The position numbers were made by a program, and so were the translations under genes. The notes below the pieces were generated by a model, which worked only from the letters and a program-made list of their open reading frames with translations, searched no databases and had not been told where the DNA came from. From an uncultured Pseudomonadota bacterium (lineage in GTDB: Bacteria > Pseudomonadota > Gammaproteobacteria > CAJXQU01), in NCBI GenBank assembly GCA_913058255.1, contig CAJXQU010000004.1:31302-95301 (forward strand): a stretch of 64,000 bases of DNA, in the 5' to 3' direction. Each line of letters opens with the position of its first letter. Positions within the stretch are counted from its first letter, which is position 1. Shown in pieces: positions 35,565 to 44,988 of this stretch.

Positions 35565-36185
35565 TTAAACTTCTTTGAAAACACCTGCTTGAACAAACAT
35601 TTGACCAAAGATTGAATGCTCGATATCAATTCGGATTCTAAATTGAGATGGCCCTTCATTCACATGGGTTAAATACGTTTTTCCTGGGGAAAAAATATCA
35701 GGAATGGGAATTCGAAAAAATCCAATATCCCAAAAATAACCATCACTCTTAAAGTGAAGGTTGGCATCCTTAACAAAGACAATTAACTTCATCCCTAAGC
35801 CAGAGCCTACATATTCCAGAACTTCACCTTTGGGACTCTGCTTCATGAATGATGTGAATTTAATGGGCTCGCTATTGGGCAGTTCATAGATACGTTCTTT
35901 ATAAATATTTGAACAATTTGGCTTTGTATAAACTTGTATTTGAACTGGAAAGTTAAACTCACTACGTGGGATAAGAGCACCTTTGATCAGAGGGCGAGTA
36001 ATATGGGCTAATAACCAGCCCCAACGAGAACAACTGAGCTCTTCAAGAATGCCTGTATAAAGTAATGGATGCCCAACTTCGGGATTCTTTTCAAATCTTT
36101 TTTGAATATCTGGGTGAAGTTTGCTCCATTCATCACCTAGTATTTTTTTAAAAAGTTCTCCTTCGGATAAATATTGTTCTATCAT
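35565..36185 (-). CDS. DUF4166 family protein
   Basis: This 206-residue protein has the DUF4166 pattern: an N-terminal LGDEWSKLHPDIQKRFE helix, a beta-rich middle (FPVQIQVYTK, ERIYELP), and LHFKSDGYFWDIGFFRIPIP followed by a C-terminal strand region. No signal peptide or transmembrane helix is evident. Function is unknown. In other genomes the domain often accompanies short-chain reductases; here it stands alone with 126 bases downstream and a 346-base gap upstream. Confidence 0.75.
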   Translation of the reverse strand: MIEQYLSEGELFKKILGDEWSKLHPDIQKRFEKNPEVGHPLLYTGILEELSCSRWGWLLAHITRPLIKGALIPRSEFNFPVQIQVYTKPNCSNIYKERIYELPNSEPIKFTSFMKQSPKGEVLEYVGSGLGMKLIVFVKDANLHFKSDGYFWDIGFFRIPIPDIFSPGKTYLTHVNEGPSQFRIRIDIEHSIFGQMFVQAGVFKEV

Positions 36186-36531
36186 TGTTCAGCTCTTAAA
36201 AAATTATCTACGCCTAGAGAGTATCTATATTAGTGAAAGAAATATACTCGTTTTTACCTAGAGTGTTGATCGCTAGTTTGATTGGTAGGCGGTTTTTTCT
36301 GCGCTAGAGTAAACATGTAAGCGAGCATGATAAAAAGCTTTTGTTCATCAAGCTAAGGTACAGTTTCTCTAGTAGATAAAGGAGAAAGAATATTTCTGAT
36401 AATTCGTAGTGGCTTGGTGTTAAATGCTATGAGCCTGTTCCGGCTAGTCATTATTGCTACAAAGTATTTTTTATGAGCAACATTAGATAGGAATAAATTC
36501 TGATTATAACCATTTGAGTTTAATGTATTTG
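36186..36531. other. 346-base gap without a recognisable gene
   Basis: Lies upstream of the DUF4166 gene and downstream of the TlpA-like gene, both minus strand. AT-rich, with no open frame of note, no strong hairpin and no clear promoter consensus. It presumably holds the DUF4166 promoter. Confidence 0.3.
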
Positions 36532-37089
36532 TTAAAGTTTCTCTTCAAGAGGATTTCTCTCAGGCTTCTCAATCTGAACATTTGAACTTTTTGTCTTAAT
36601 TATATCTTCCAACATTTTTTCAGTCACTGCCCCGCTGATCCGGTGGACTAATTTTCCATGTGGATTATAGATAAAGGTGAGAGGGATCATGTCTATATTC
36701 TGGCCGATAACTTTACTGGCCAGTTTTCGATCAACGAGAAGTAAAGGATAGTCAATGAAGTAATCTAAGGCGAAATCAGAAACAGACTGTTTTTTCGGAA
36801 AATTGAAACTCGGAAACTCTAATGTTAAACCTATCACCATAGCATCTTGTTTATGGTGTTTATTATGAAAACTAGTGAGGTCAAAAAGCTCCATCCTGCA
36901 ATAAGGACAGCTAGTCCCCCAGACATTCACAATAAGCCACTTATTCTGATCGAAGTATTCACTAAGGCTATGCTGCTTGCCATCGAGTCCTTCCATTTGA
37001 AGATTTTCTGCATCGGATGTAACAGAGAAAGTTGCTTGAGAAAATAGCAAGAGGCAGGCATAGAAAGTTGTGTGAAAGTATAGGGTCAT
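36532..37089 (-). CDS. TlpA-like periplasmic thioredoxin
   Basis: This 185-residue protein has a signal peptide (about 1-22, ending ATFS) and a thioredoxin fold of the TlpA/ResA class: the redox motif C61-PY-C64 in VWGTSCPYCRMEL, and the cis-Pro loop near IDMIPLTFIYNPHG. The C-terminal tail is charged. Such proteins reduce periplasmic disulfides, for instance in cytochrome c or CuA maturation; which substrate applies here is unknown. Confidence 0.85.
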   Translation of the reverse strand: MTLYFHTTFYACLLLFSQATFSVTSDAENLQMEGLDGKQHSLSEYFDQNKWLIVNVWGTSCPYCRMELFDLTSFHNKHHKQDAMVIGLTLEFPSFNFPKKQSVSDFALDYFIDYPLLLVDRKLASKVIGQNIDMIPLTFIYNPHGKLVHRISGAVTEKMLEDIIKTKSSNVQIEKPERNPLEEKL

Positions 37090-37206
37090 ATTATTAACTA
37101 CCGTTTATGTTCATTTACTCGGTGCTCAAAATCCGCTTGCCAGCTTTCCGCGCACCGGTTTTCATATTTTCTGCTCTTGCTAGTAAATTTCGCAGCTTGA
37201 AGAGCC

Positions 37207-37626
37207 TCAGTCAGGAGGCATTTTTTCAAAGCTTTGGATAGTCTCATCCATAATGTCCCAATCAGATTGTTGACTACTGTAAACAATAAAATCAGCTTTA
37301 AACCAATCATTGTTATCGAGGAAACCCATTGCGATACCGGTAATTTCAGGACTAATATTCTTTATACTAAACAAACGACTTCCACAGTTAGGACAGAAGT
37401 GTCGAGAGTTCACATTTCCCGTATCTGTTATGGAGTCATAAGAGAAAGTCTCCCCTACAATCTCGACACTTTCCGTCGGAAAGAAAGCATTTGAACAGTG
37501 CCCAGTTCCAGTCGATTTTCTACAGTCTTGACAATGGCACTGGGCCATACGAACGGGTTTCTCTGTAATCGAACATTTTACATTTCCGCATAGACAGCTA
37601 CCTGTTGCAAAGACTTGATTTGCCAT
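37207..37626 (-). CDS. GFA/CENP-V family protein
   Basis: This 139-residue Zn-binding protein has the GFA pattern: C11 and C13 (GSCLCGNVKC), C30, C32 and C35 (QCHCQDCRK), and HFCPNCGSRLF near 78-85. The first characterised member was described as a glutathione-formaldehyde adduct enzyme, but most members have no proven activity, so a formaldehyde role is only suggestive. It is of interest because a Fae homologue is also in this window. Confidence 0.82.
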   Translation of the reverse strand: MANQVFATGSCLCGNVKCSITEKPVRMAQCHCQDCRKSTGTGHCSNAFFPTESVEIVGETFSYDSITDTGNVNSRHFCPNCGSRLFSIKNISPEITGIAMGFLDNNDWFKADFIVYSSQQSDWDIMDETIQSFEKMPPD

Positions 37627-37789
37627 CGTAAACTCCTAATCAAATTGATTTATGAGTGTTTGAGTATACGACTAGTTTCCTTTGCATGCGATTATGAATA
37701 CGGATTTTTACTGAGCAGCCAACTTTTTTCTAGCATAATAGACCTTGCTTATAGGCAAAGTGCTGTAAAGATCCCGGCGGATCCAGATT

Positions 37790-37921
37790 ATGCCAATGGC
37801 GTACTTTGAACTTGGAACCGCCCTTTATATTGAGCCGTTTTATAATCAAAAAAGAAGACATTACCAATTAGGAAATATTTTACCGGTGGGATCTGAAAAG
37901 AATTTACTAAAAAGCACCTAA
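37790..37921 (+). pseudogene. C-terminal remnant of an IS3-family transposase
   Basis: The frame from 37790 to a TAA at 37919-37921 encodes 43 residues, of which YIEPFYNQKRRHYQLGNILP is the hallmark C-terminus of IS3-type OrfB integrases. The DDE catalytic core and OrfA are absent. The preceding MAYFELGT residues are not family-like and coincide with a 28-bp repeat also present at 63566, so the remnant begins at a junction. Confidence 0.72.
37795..37822 (+). repeat. 28-bp repeat, copy 1
   Basis: AATGGCGTACTTTGAACTTG plus GAACCGCC matches 63566-63593 in 27 of 28 positions in the same orientation. The flanking sequences differ on both sides. Confidence 0.8.
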
Positions 37922-38036
37922 ACAAGGCTCCAAGTTTAGTTGAATACTACAAAGTAGCTGGTAGGATTCTTATGTCTTACTTTATTGTGTTTTTTTTGTG
38001 CTTATTTTTACAAGGCTTGCTATTCAAAAATCTTTG

Positions 38037-38065
38037 GAGCTGTTCTAGCTAACTTAGAACAGCTC
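38037..38065. terminator. Strong hairpin downstream of nth
   Basis: GAGCTGTTCTA (38037-38047) and TAGAACAGCTC (38055-38065) form an 11-bp perfect stem with loop GCTAACT. On the plus strand TATATATTTT follows; on the minus strand (end of the rnf-tam-nth operon) no immediate T-run follows. Likely a terminator or 3'-end stabiliser. Confidence 0.5.
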
Positions 38066-38116
38066 TATATATTTTACAAGGTAACAAGGTTTTAATAGAA
38101 GTCAGTGATTTGATTA

Positions 38117-38779
38117 TTATCGTTTTGTCACTGAAGAAGCGTCAGCTATCTTGCCACGGTCTTTCCATTCACACAGATCATAGATACAACACTCCGCACA
38201 TTTCGGTTTTCGAGCAATGCAGGTATAACGCCCATGTAGGATCAACCAATGGTGCGCATCAATAATAAACTCGTCGGGTATAAACTTGATCAGTTTTTTT
38301 TCAACTTCAATAACATTCTTACCGGGTGCTATCTTGGTGCGGTTCGAAACACGAAAGATATGTGTGTCAACCGCCATTGTCGGGTGACCAAAAGCTGTGT
38401 TGAGAACAACATTAGCAGTTTTTCGACCGACACCAGGTAGGGCTTCTAAGGCTTCTCTATTTTCAGGAACTTCACTGTGGTGTAAGTCTATTAACATACG
38501 ACAAGTTTTGATGACGTTCTCTGCTTTAGTGTTAAATAGGCCAATCGTTTTAATATATTCTTTGAGACCATCGACACCTAAGGCATAAATTTTCTCAGGC
38601 GTGTTGGCTATCTTATAGAGCTTCTTGGTGGCCTTATTGACGCCAATATCTGTAGCTTGGGCCGAGAGCACGACGGCGATCAATAATTCAAAGGGAGAGT
38701 TATAGACCAGCTCAGTTTTTGGGTTTGGGTTCAGTGCACGTAAACGCTGAAATATTTCTGTACGTTTTTGTTTGTTCAT
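38117..38779 (-). CDS. nth: Endonuclease III
   Basis: This 220-residue base-excision-repair glycosylase/AP lyase removes oxidised pyrimidines. The helix-hairpin-helix LPGVGRKTANVV contains catalytic Lys120, Asp138 is in MAVDTHIFRV, and the 4Fe-4S loop has exact C187-x6-C194-x2-C197-x5-C203 spacing. Its start overlaps the tamB stop by four bases. In many gammaproteobacteria nth directly follows rnfE; here tamA and tamB lie between. Confidence 0.96.
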   Translation of the reverse strand: MNKQKRTEIFQRLRALNPNPKTELVYNSPFELLIAVVLSAQATDIGVNKATKKLYKIANTPEKIYALGVDGLKEYIKTIGLFNTKAENVIKTCRMLIDLHHSEVPENREALEALPGVGRKTANVVLNTAFGHPTMAVDTHIFRVSNRTKIAPGKNVIEVEKKLIKFIPDEFIIDAHHWLILHGRYTCIARKPKCAECCIYDLCEWKDRGKIADASSVTKR

Positions 38780-41700
38780 TTTTCGATTTTATAAAGAAAG
38801 TCCATCGCAGAGATTGTCCCTGACTCGGCTTCCATAGACCAGCGTTTGGAGAAGTTATAACGTAGTTTTAATTGTGTCGCGGCCTCAAATAAGCCGACAG
38901 CATAACTAACATAGAGTTTTGGTGTTAAATATTGACCAATCTGTAAAGCTGCATCTTCCTTGCTATCACCACTTAAAGCAAACTCATCCAAACCTAACCC
39001 TTGTCCGATTTTTTGTGTCAGCATTGCACCGCCTTTAAACCCCAATGATGAGGCTGCGCCGACCAGAACATTACCATCGCCAGAAGTGGCTTCGCTCAAG
39101 GGTTTTCCAAGCATGATATAGGATAGGATATTATCTTGATTCATGGTCGGTTTAGAAAACAATTCAAGTTCAGGTGATGTTGCTGGCCCAGTGACATAGA
39201 TCCCTGCGGTAATATCTTCTATTTGTCGAGTTACTTTTAGATCAAGGCTGGGTGAATCAATCGGGCCACCAGCAAAAACGATGTGTCCTTTATCGATGGT
39301 TAACTTCTGTCCATAGGCAGAATATTTTCCATCATAAACCGTTATTTTCCCTGTGCCTTTTGTTGGTTTGTTTGGTCGGCTCACAGCCAGTAAGTTACCT
39401 TTTAATGAGCCTGTGAAACCAGAAGAGACGAGTGAGATCTTATCGCCAAGAATAACTTTAACTTTACTGCTGATTTGCAATGCAGAAGGTTTTTTATCAT
39501 CAAGCAGTTCAGGCTTATTTGGATCAGCAATAATGACTACATCACTGGATAGCGGTACAGAACTTTCCATCCCTACAGGCTCTAGTTTTGCCTCAGGAAT
39601 GCTCACTTCACCCTCAATATTTACATTGTTTTTTTGTTTCTCAATTTTAATTTTTGGTGAAGCCAACACCCATGCCTCGGGCAAATTAACTAATTCGAAA
39701 CGCTTGCCTATAATTTCAGCTTTGATCGGAAAGCCATCTTCAGCCTGTCCAACGCTACCCGTTAAACTTAACTGTCCTTCTCCAGATTGAACTTGACCTT
39801 TAAAGGCAATAGTTTTATTCGCTTGGCTAATCGCATTGAGCTTTATTTGTTTTAAGTGAATACCAGCACTGGGTAGAAAAAACTCTGCTGTTAGATCGGT
39901 ATGGCCTTCGATTTTTGGTTTGCTGACGGTTCCTGAAAGTTTGAGGTCAACATCTAAATTACCTTTTAATTGCTCAAGCTCATGAGTTAAGTTTTGAACA
40001 AAAGCTAAGTCATCAACCTTGGTCGTTAGTTGACCTTGAATGATGAGTTTATTGAAATCAACCGTAGCAGGATCAAACGCTTGTGTTTTTAGAGTCGCTT
40101 TAATAGGACTGGCTGTGGGGTGTTTTAGATCAAATAAAAGCTCGGCTTCCGCGCCTTTCTCATTAAACACCAGTTGTAAATTGACCTTGTCGTATTCAAA
40201 GTTTGAGAGTTCGCCTGCATCTTTTAGTTTAATAGAACCAGCCGGACCATCTAGGTTTAAATTCGCACGAATGTTTTTATTGCCAGTGCCGGATACGTTT
40301 AACTGATAAGCGACGGTGCTATCAAGTACAAGACCTTCGGGTAAAAATGGTTTTAGGGTAGCAAGAGGCAGTTGTTTCAGATCTGAGCTTGCTTGCCATA
40401 GGCCACTTTCCTTCCATTGGGCCGCTAGACAAAGTGTTGCTTGTTTTTGTAAAAGGCAAAATTTTTCCAAGTTTGCTTGTTGTTTTGAAAGGAGCAGGGA
40501 TTGCGGCTGTTCTAACTGCCAATGACCAATTTGTTTTTCCTCTAAGGACAATTCTTGAAGGATTCCTAGCCACTGTTGTTCTTTTAGCCCACCCTCACCG
40601 ACTAGATGTAACTTGCCTTGCTTAGAGTTAACATCGGCATTTATCGAGTGAGCCGACATAGAGCCTGTGCTGCTGAGGTCTAGTGTGTCGATCAGGTTTT
40701 TACCGAATTCAATTTCAGTAGAATTTAGTTTTATATCAAATCCCTTTGACGATTTTTCTTCTAGCTGGGCTAAATCGACTTGTACGTGTGACGATAATTG
40801 ACCTATTTTTAAATTGGGTATAGTGAGCTTATTGGCTTCAATTTCCGCATCAATAATAGGTTGTTTTTGAGGACCTTTTACTTTGCCATGGGCGACAATT
40901 TGGCCGCTGGCATCAGGATAAAGTTCTGCCAGATTTTGAGAGTTTAAATCCCAGATAAGGTCAAGTTGCTCTCCTGCCTGTCCAGATACTTGTAATTTAG
41001 ATTCGCCAGAAGTTACGATCAGTTGTTTTAGATCTAATAAGTTGTTGATTAATTTCAGATCCGTTTTTGCATGAAAAGCATAGTCGCGAAGCATGCCATT
41101 GATCTGTGTATTAGTTATCGAAATATTCAGCTGATTACTCAGCTTAGAACCAACGATTTTGGACGTTATATTCAACTGCCCCGGCCAATCTTTTTGTAAC
41201 CGTTGAGGGTTAAGTGATGAACCTTTTAAGTCGATATCCCAAACGATCGCTTCACTCATTGTCAGCTGTCCAGTCAGATCAATACGGCCATCAAGCAGAT
41301 TAGAAGCTAATGACTCAATGACAAAGGTGTTTTTATCGTCTTGGCTATAACCATGCCCTTTAAGGTTTAAGTCAACATCACCAACTTGTTGATGGTTAAA
41401 GCCCGCGGCAAGTTTTAGTTGGAAATCATCAGGCTTACCGACGATTTGAAGCTCACCCTGAGCAGAGCTTGCTAGCGGATCGCCTGATAGTGGCCATTGC
41501 AGCTTTTGCCAGTTGCCATGCAGATTTATATCTGGATTATTTTCCAAGTTTATATTGCCGGACAGATCAATTTTTGCAGCCGTATTCTTTGAAATTATTT
41601 CCAACTGATTGATATTGAGATCAGTCGGTAGCGATTGATCGATATCTAAAGCTCCACTCCAATCTCCAAACTCTTTTGAGTTGATCGAGTAATTTCCCGT

Positions 41701-42561
41701 CAGATGAATGTCTTTTAAGTTACCTTCTGCATGAAGTTGTGTAGCAATAATTACGGCAGGAAGGCTAGGCTTTATTTGTTGCAGTTGTAGTGCATCAAAT
41801 TTCACATCAGCTAACCAATTTAATTTAGATAATGGATTGTTTAATTGGATATTTAAGTCAAGGTTTGCAGGCTCGAGAAGTTGCTGTGTAATGATCACGT
41901 TTTGCAGATCGCCTGAAATGGTTCCCATTCCTTTTATCGTGGGTTGATCAGGCACTTGTGCTGACCAGTCAAGATCGAAATTAAGCGGGTATTTATTTTT
42001 CGGCTGTAATTTTCCTGATAAATTTAACTCGGCTTCTGGAACCTTCGCTTGTGCGCGTTGAAGCTTGATACCTTCATTATCCGCATGTAAGGCAAAAGAT
42101 AGTAAATCCAATAACAGCGGTTTTTCACTTTCTGCTGTATGGTATTCAGCATGTGATAGTAGAAAATCATTGATGCTGATTGATATAGGTAATTCTATAT
42201 CTTGCAGTTCAACAGGAGCAGGTTCTTCGGTTGGTTTCGGACGACGGTCATCGATCAATAAACCTGAAATTTTTAATTGGTCAATGAGCAATTCTTTTTG
42301 TAAAAGTTTCGAGAATTGCCAGCTGAAGTCTAACGCATCGATCTTGATGTCTAGATCAGGCATATAAATTTCAAGTTTTTTAAAGTGCAACGCATCGGCT
42401 AGACCACCTTGAATACTTTCTGCTCTAATCTGTTCAGGATATTTTTTCGTCAAGAAATTCCAAACGGTTCTTGTTCCTGCTTCAGAACCAATAAAAAGTA
42501 GCCCAGCAATTAAGAGTAGGATTATAAATGATATAAATACAAATAAGCGTCGTAAGATCAT
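38776..42561 (-). CDS. tamB: Translocation and assembly module TamB
   Basis: This 1261-residue protein has an N-terminal signal-anchor (about 7-26), a long repetitive beta-strand body of AsmA-like character, and the conserved C-terminal domain (about 1000-1261, including VYDGKYSAYGQKLTIDKGHIVF and NILSYIMLGKPL). TamB spans the periplasm, and with TamA it helps insert outer-membrane proteins; related proteins also move phospholipids between membranes. It overlaps tamA by four bases (ATGA) and nth by four bases. Confidence 0.93.
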   Translation of the reverse strand: MILRRLFVFISFIILLLIAGLLFIGSEAGTRTVWNFLTKKYPEQIRAESIQGGLADALHFKKLEIYMPDLDIKIDALDFSWQFSKLLQKELLIDQLKISGLLIDDRRPKPTEEPAPVELQDIELPISISINDFLLSHAEYHTAESEKPLLLDLLSFALHADNEGIKLQRAQAKVPEAELNLSGKLQPKNKYPLNFDLDWSAQVPDQPTIKGMGTISGDLQNVIITQQLLEPANLDLNIQLNNPLSKLNWLADVKFDALQLQQIKPSLPAVIIATQLHAEGNLKDIHLTGNYSINSKEFGDWSGALDIDQSLPTDLNINQLEIISKNTAAKIDLSGNINLENNPDINLHGNWQKLQWPLSGDPLASSAQGELQIVGKPDDFQLKLAAGFNHQQVGDVDLNLKGHGYSQDDKNTFVIESLASNLLDGRIDLTGQLTMSEAIVWDIDLKGSSLNPQRLQKDWPGQLNITSKIVGSKLSNQLNISITNTQINGMLRDYAFHAKTDLKLINNLLDLKQLIVTSGESKLQVSGQAGEQLDLIWDLNSQNLAELYPDASGQIVAHGKVKGPQKQPIIDAEIEANKLTIPNLKIGQLSSHVQVDLAQLEEKSSKGFDIKLNSTEIEFGKNLIDTLDLSSTGSMSAHSINADVNSKQGKLHLVGEGGLKEQQWLGILQELSLEEKQIGHWQLEQPQSLLLSKQQANLEKFCLLQKQATLCLAAQWKESGLWQASSDLKQLPLATLKPFLPEGLVLDSTVAYQLNVSGTGNKNIRANLNLDGPAGSIKLKDAGELSNFEYDKVNLQLVFNEKGAEAELLFDLKHPTASPIKATLKTQAFDPATVDFNKLIIQGQLTTKVDDLAFVQNLTHELEQLKGNLDVDLKLSGTVSKPKIEGHTDLTAEFFLPSAGIHLKQIKLNAISQANKTIAFKGQVQSGEGQLSLTGSVGQAEDGFPIKAEIIGKRFELVNLPEAWVLASPKIKIEKQKNNVNIEGEVSIPEAKLEPVGMESSVPLSSDVVIIADPNKPELLDDKKPSALQISSKVKVILGDKISLVSSGFTGSLKGNLLAVSRPNKPTKGTGKITVYDGKYSAYGQKLTIDKGHIVFAGGPIDSPSLDLKVTRQIEDITAGIYVTGPATSPELELFSKPTMNQDNILSYIMLGKPLSEATSGDGNVLVGAASSLGFKGGAMLTQKIGQGLGLDEFALSGDSKEDAALQIGQYLTPKLYVSYAVGLFEAATQLKLRYNFSKRWSMEAESGTISAMDFLYKIEK

Positions 42562-44288
42562 AGATCGGGTCCTATTACGATATGTAGTCTGATAGGTCGG
42601 TCAGGATCAGAAACACCCATCGCGAGATCAACACGGATCAGGCCTACAGGTGACAACCAGCGAACGCCGAAGCCTGCACCATATTCAAATTCATCACCAA
42701 ACGTATTGAAGGCATTACCTGCATCGACGAAGCCTGCAATTGACCATTTATCCTTGATTTTATGTTCGTATTCCAAACTGCTCACGAGTAAAAACTTCCC
42801 TCCGATAACGTTACCTCGATCATCCGTAGGCCCTAGATCTTCATATTCAAAGCCACGAATGGTATTGTCGCCTCCGGTGAAGTAGCGTAATGAGGTGGGT
42901 AATAAATTAAAATCAGAAACCTCGGTGAGTCCTATATTCCCACGAGTAATAAAACGTCCTTTATCCCAAAAAGATCGAATGTATTTTCCATTCAAACCTA
43001 CTTGAAAAAAAGAAAAGTCAGACAGGATCGTTTCAACAGCCCCTCGCATATTTAATCCTAGACGGTAGCCATTATTGGTATATGTTGTGTTGTCTGTTTT
43101 AGTTTTGCTCCAGCCTATGGAAGGGATTAATGATTTGGATGTTTCTTCAGTATTGCTAACTTCAAAATTTTCTAACAGATAATTGATGCTAGCAGTTTCA
43201 TCCCAACCCCAACGTTTCTGTCGGTGATTGATGCCGATCTGCGCGGCATTACTTTTACTGGTGTCGGTGTCTTCTCTGGACAACGAAGCATTAAAACCTA
43301 GCTCTGCACCTTTTTTGCGAAAATTCGGAACAGTGTAATGACTCGATAAAGAGCTCAATGTTGGTGATATTTTTGCGTCAGCTCCCATGCGATGACCTTG
43401 GCTGTTATATCGGTTACTCCACCCGAGTTTTAATCTTGGTCCTGTATCAGTACCAAAGCCAACTCCAGCAGTGTAACGGTTACGTTTTTGTTCAACCAAG
43501 TGGACTTGAACAGGAATTGTTTTATTGTTTATTTCGTTATGTAAAGGCTGAACTTCAACCTCACTGAAATAATCCGTATTCGCAAGATTTTGTTGGAATG
43601 TGATCAGCTGACTATTGAGGTACGGATCACCTTCTTCAAACGATTGTGAGTTTTGTAATTCGTCCTGACGAACGGGGGAGTCAGAGTATCTAATTTCACC
43701 ATAATGATAACGAACACCGCTATTAAAATGTAATGTTATATTGGCCTCATAGTTGGCGAGATCAACTTCAACCTTATTACTTGTAAACTCAGCATCCAAA
43801 TATCCGCGTATGGCGGCAAGGCGTAATAGATCTTTTTTAGTTGATTCGTACTTACCATGATGCAGAGGTGCATTTTTTTGCAGGGTTAAATTAGGTATTA
43901 GTTGATCAAAGGCTTCATCACTTGCTGCGTCACCTTTGATTTGAATATCCATTATAGTGACTTTGATCGGCACACCTAAATTGATCTTATATTCCGCTGT
44001 CCAAACACCTTTAGTATGGGTTAGATCTGAGTGAATGACCGGGCGGTAATAACCCAATGCTTGCAGTGAAAGCTTGATCTCTTCTTGGGCTTTACTATGT
44101 AGTTTTTTTATACGGCTGACACTCAAACGAGGATGATCTTTTTGTTTTTGTAGGCTGATGGAGCTGAGAATATTTTTCTCGACATCATCCGTCACGCCGT
44201 CGAAAATGATGGACACATTCTCAGCAGCTTTTAAAGATAAGCTGACTAGTAGAAAAAAAGTTAAAAGTAAAAGTTTTTTGGATAACAT
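42558..44288 (-). CDS. tamA: Outer-membrane assembly factor TamA (Omp85 family)
   Basis: This 576-residue protein has a signal peptide (about 1-20), three POTRA domains (about 22-260) and an Omp85 16-stranded barrel. The barrel signature is visible in the C-terminal half: TGGDNTIRGFEYEDLGP, then DAGNAFNTF and GVRWLSPVGLIRVDLA. It pairs with TamB in outer-membrane protein assembly. The gene follows rnfE after 43 bases on the same strand. Confidence 0.94.
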   Translation of the reverse strand: MLSKKLLLLTFFLLVSLSLKAAENVSIIFDGVTDDVEKNILSSISLQKQKDHPRLSVSRIKKLHSKAQEEIKLSLQALGYYRPVIHSDLTHTKGVWTAEYKINLGVPIKVTIMDIQIKGDAASDEAFDQLIPNLTLQKNAPLHHGKYESTKKDLLRLAAIRGYLDAEFTSNKVEVDLANYEANITLHFNSGVRYHYGEIRYSDSPVRQDELQNSQSFEEGDPYLNSQLITFQQNLANTDYFSEVEVQPLHNEINNKTIPVQVHLVEQKRNRYTAGVGFGTDTGPRLKLGWSNRYNSQGHRMGADAKISPTLSSLSSHYTVPNFRKKGAELGFNASLSREDTDTSKSNAAQIGINHRQKRWGWDETASINYLLENFEVSNTEETSKSLIPSIGWSKTKTDNTTYTNNGYRLGLNMRGAVETILSDFSFFQVGLNGKYIRSFWDKGRFITRGNIGLTEVSDFNLLPTSLRYFTGGDNTIRGFEYEDLGPTDDRGNVIGGKFLLVSSLEYEHKIKDKWSIAGFVDAGNAFNTFGDEFEYGAGFGVRWLSPVGLIRVDLAMGVSDPDRPIRLHIVIGPDL

Positions 44289-44331
44289 AAGAAAGCTAAT
44301 AAAAATAAATAATGATTGGAAATTTCCTAAA

Positions 44332-44988
44332 CTAACGTTTAGGTTCAGATATAGTGTTTGTTTGGAGTAAACCAGCCGCAGCGATCAACAAACCAAGAAG
44401 AATAAACCCTCCAGCGGGTAAAGAAGCCAATGTAAAACCTTGATTGTTTTTGATCAACTGCAGCCCAACGTGTTCGATATTTCCTGTTATCAAATACATG
44501 TCTTTCAGTAAGCTTCCATAACCAATGAGTTCTCTAATAGCGCCTAACAGAAACAGCGCGAAGATGACTGCAAAACTCTGCAAGGCAGCATCTTTAAAGC
44601 TGGACATTACAGTATTTCGTGCTGCAAAGACCAGCGTTCGATCAATGATTAAGCAGTTGGTTGCAACAATAGGCAAATATAGACCTAGGGCGGTACGTAG
44701 GTCAGGCAGGCAAGCCTGCATGAGTAGTTCAATAATCGTAACGATCGTCGCTGAGAATAATACATAGCAGCCAAGGGCGGCGGGAGGGGGAATGAGATCT
44801 CGCGTTGCCGAGACCAATATTGACGTCATAACCATAACGATAAAAAAAATAATACTTATCGATAGGCTTAAGGTCAGCGTATAAGAAATAGCTAACATTG
44901 GACTTAAGCCGATCAAGCGGATTAACAGCGGATTTTTATGTAAAAGAGTTTCTAAATAAGGTTCTTTGAAGGCACTATTTTCATTCAT
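44332..44988 (-). CDS. rnfE: Rnf electron transport complex subunit E
   Basis: This 218-residue integral membrane subunit of the ion-pumping ferredoxin:NAD oxidoreductase (Rnf/Rsx) has six hydrophobic helices. The start is the ATG at 44988 (MNENSAFKEPYLE), which overlaps the rnfG stop by eight bases; the longer frame to 45096 is discarded. Conserved features are NPLLIRLIGLSPMLA and VATNCLII with its iron-binding Cys. In this cluster it follows rnfG and precedes tamA. Confidence 0.92.
   Translation of the reverse strand: MNENSAFKEPYLETLLHKNPLLIRLIGLSPMLAISYTLTLSLSISIIFFIVMVMTSILVSATRDLIPPPAALGCYVLFSATIVTIIELLMQACLPDLRTALGLYLPIVATNCLIIDRTLVFAARNTVMSSFKDAALQSFAVIFALFLLGAIRELIGYGSLLKDMYLITGNIEHVGLQLIKNNQGFTLASLPAGGFILLGLLIAAAGLLQTNTISEPKR

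Larger units (their letters stand above)
37627..38116. other. 490-base gap containing IS debris
   Basis: Between the GFA gene and nth. It contains an IS3-type transposase tail (37790-37921), a 28-bp sequence shared with 63566-63593, and a strong hairpin (38037-38065). No complete gene is present. Confidence 0.5.

Noticed and set aside
37098..37247. 49-codon minus-strand ORF overlapping the end of the GFA gene
   Set aside because: Half of it lies inside the GFA gene in another frame, it has no clear ribosome binding site and no recognised family; the charged helical sequence made it tempting.
39353..39790. Long plus-strand open frame within tamB
   Set aside because: Antisense shadow of tamB, produced by codon bias; no ribosome binding site and low-complexity Ser/Leu sequence.
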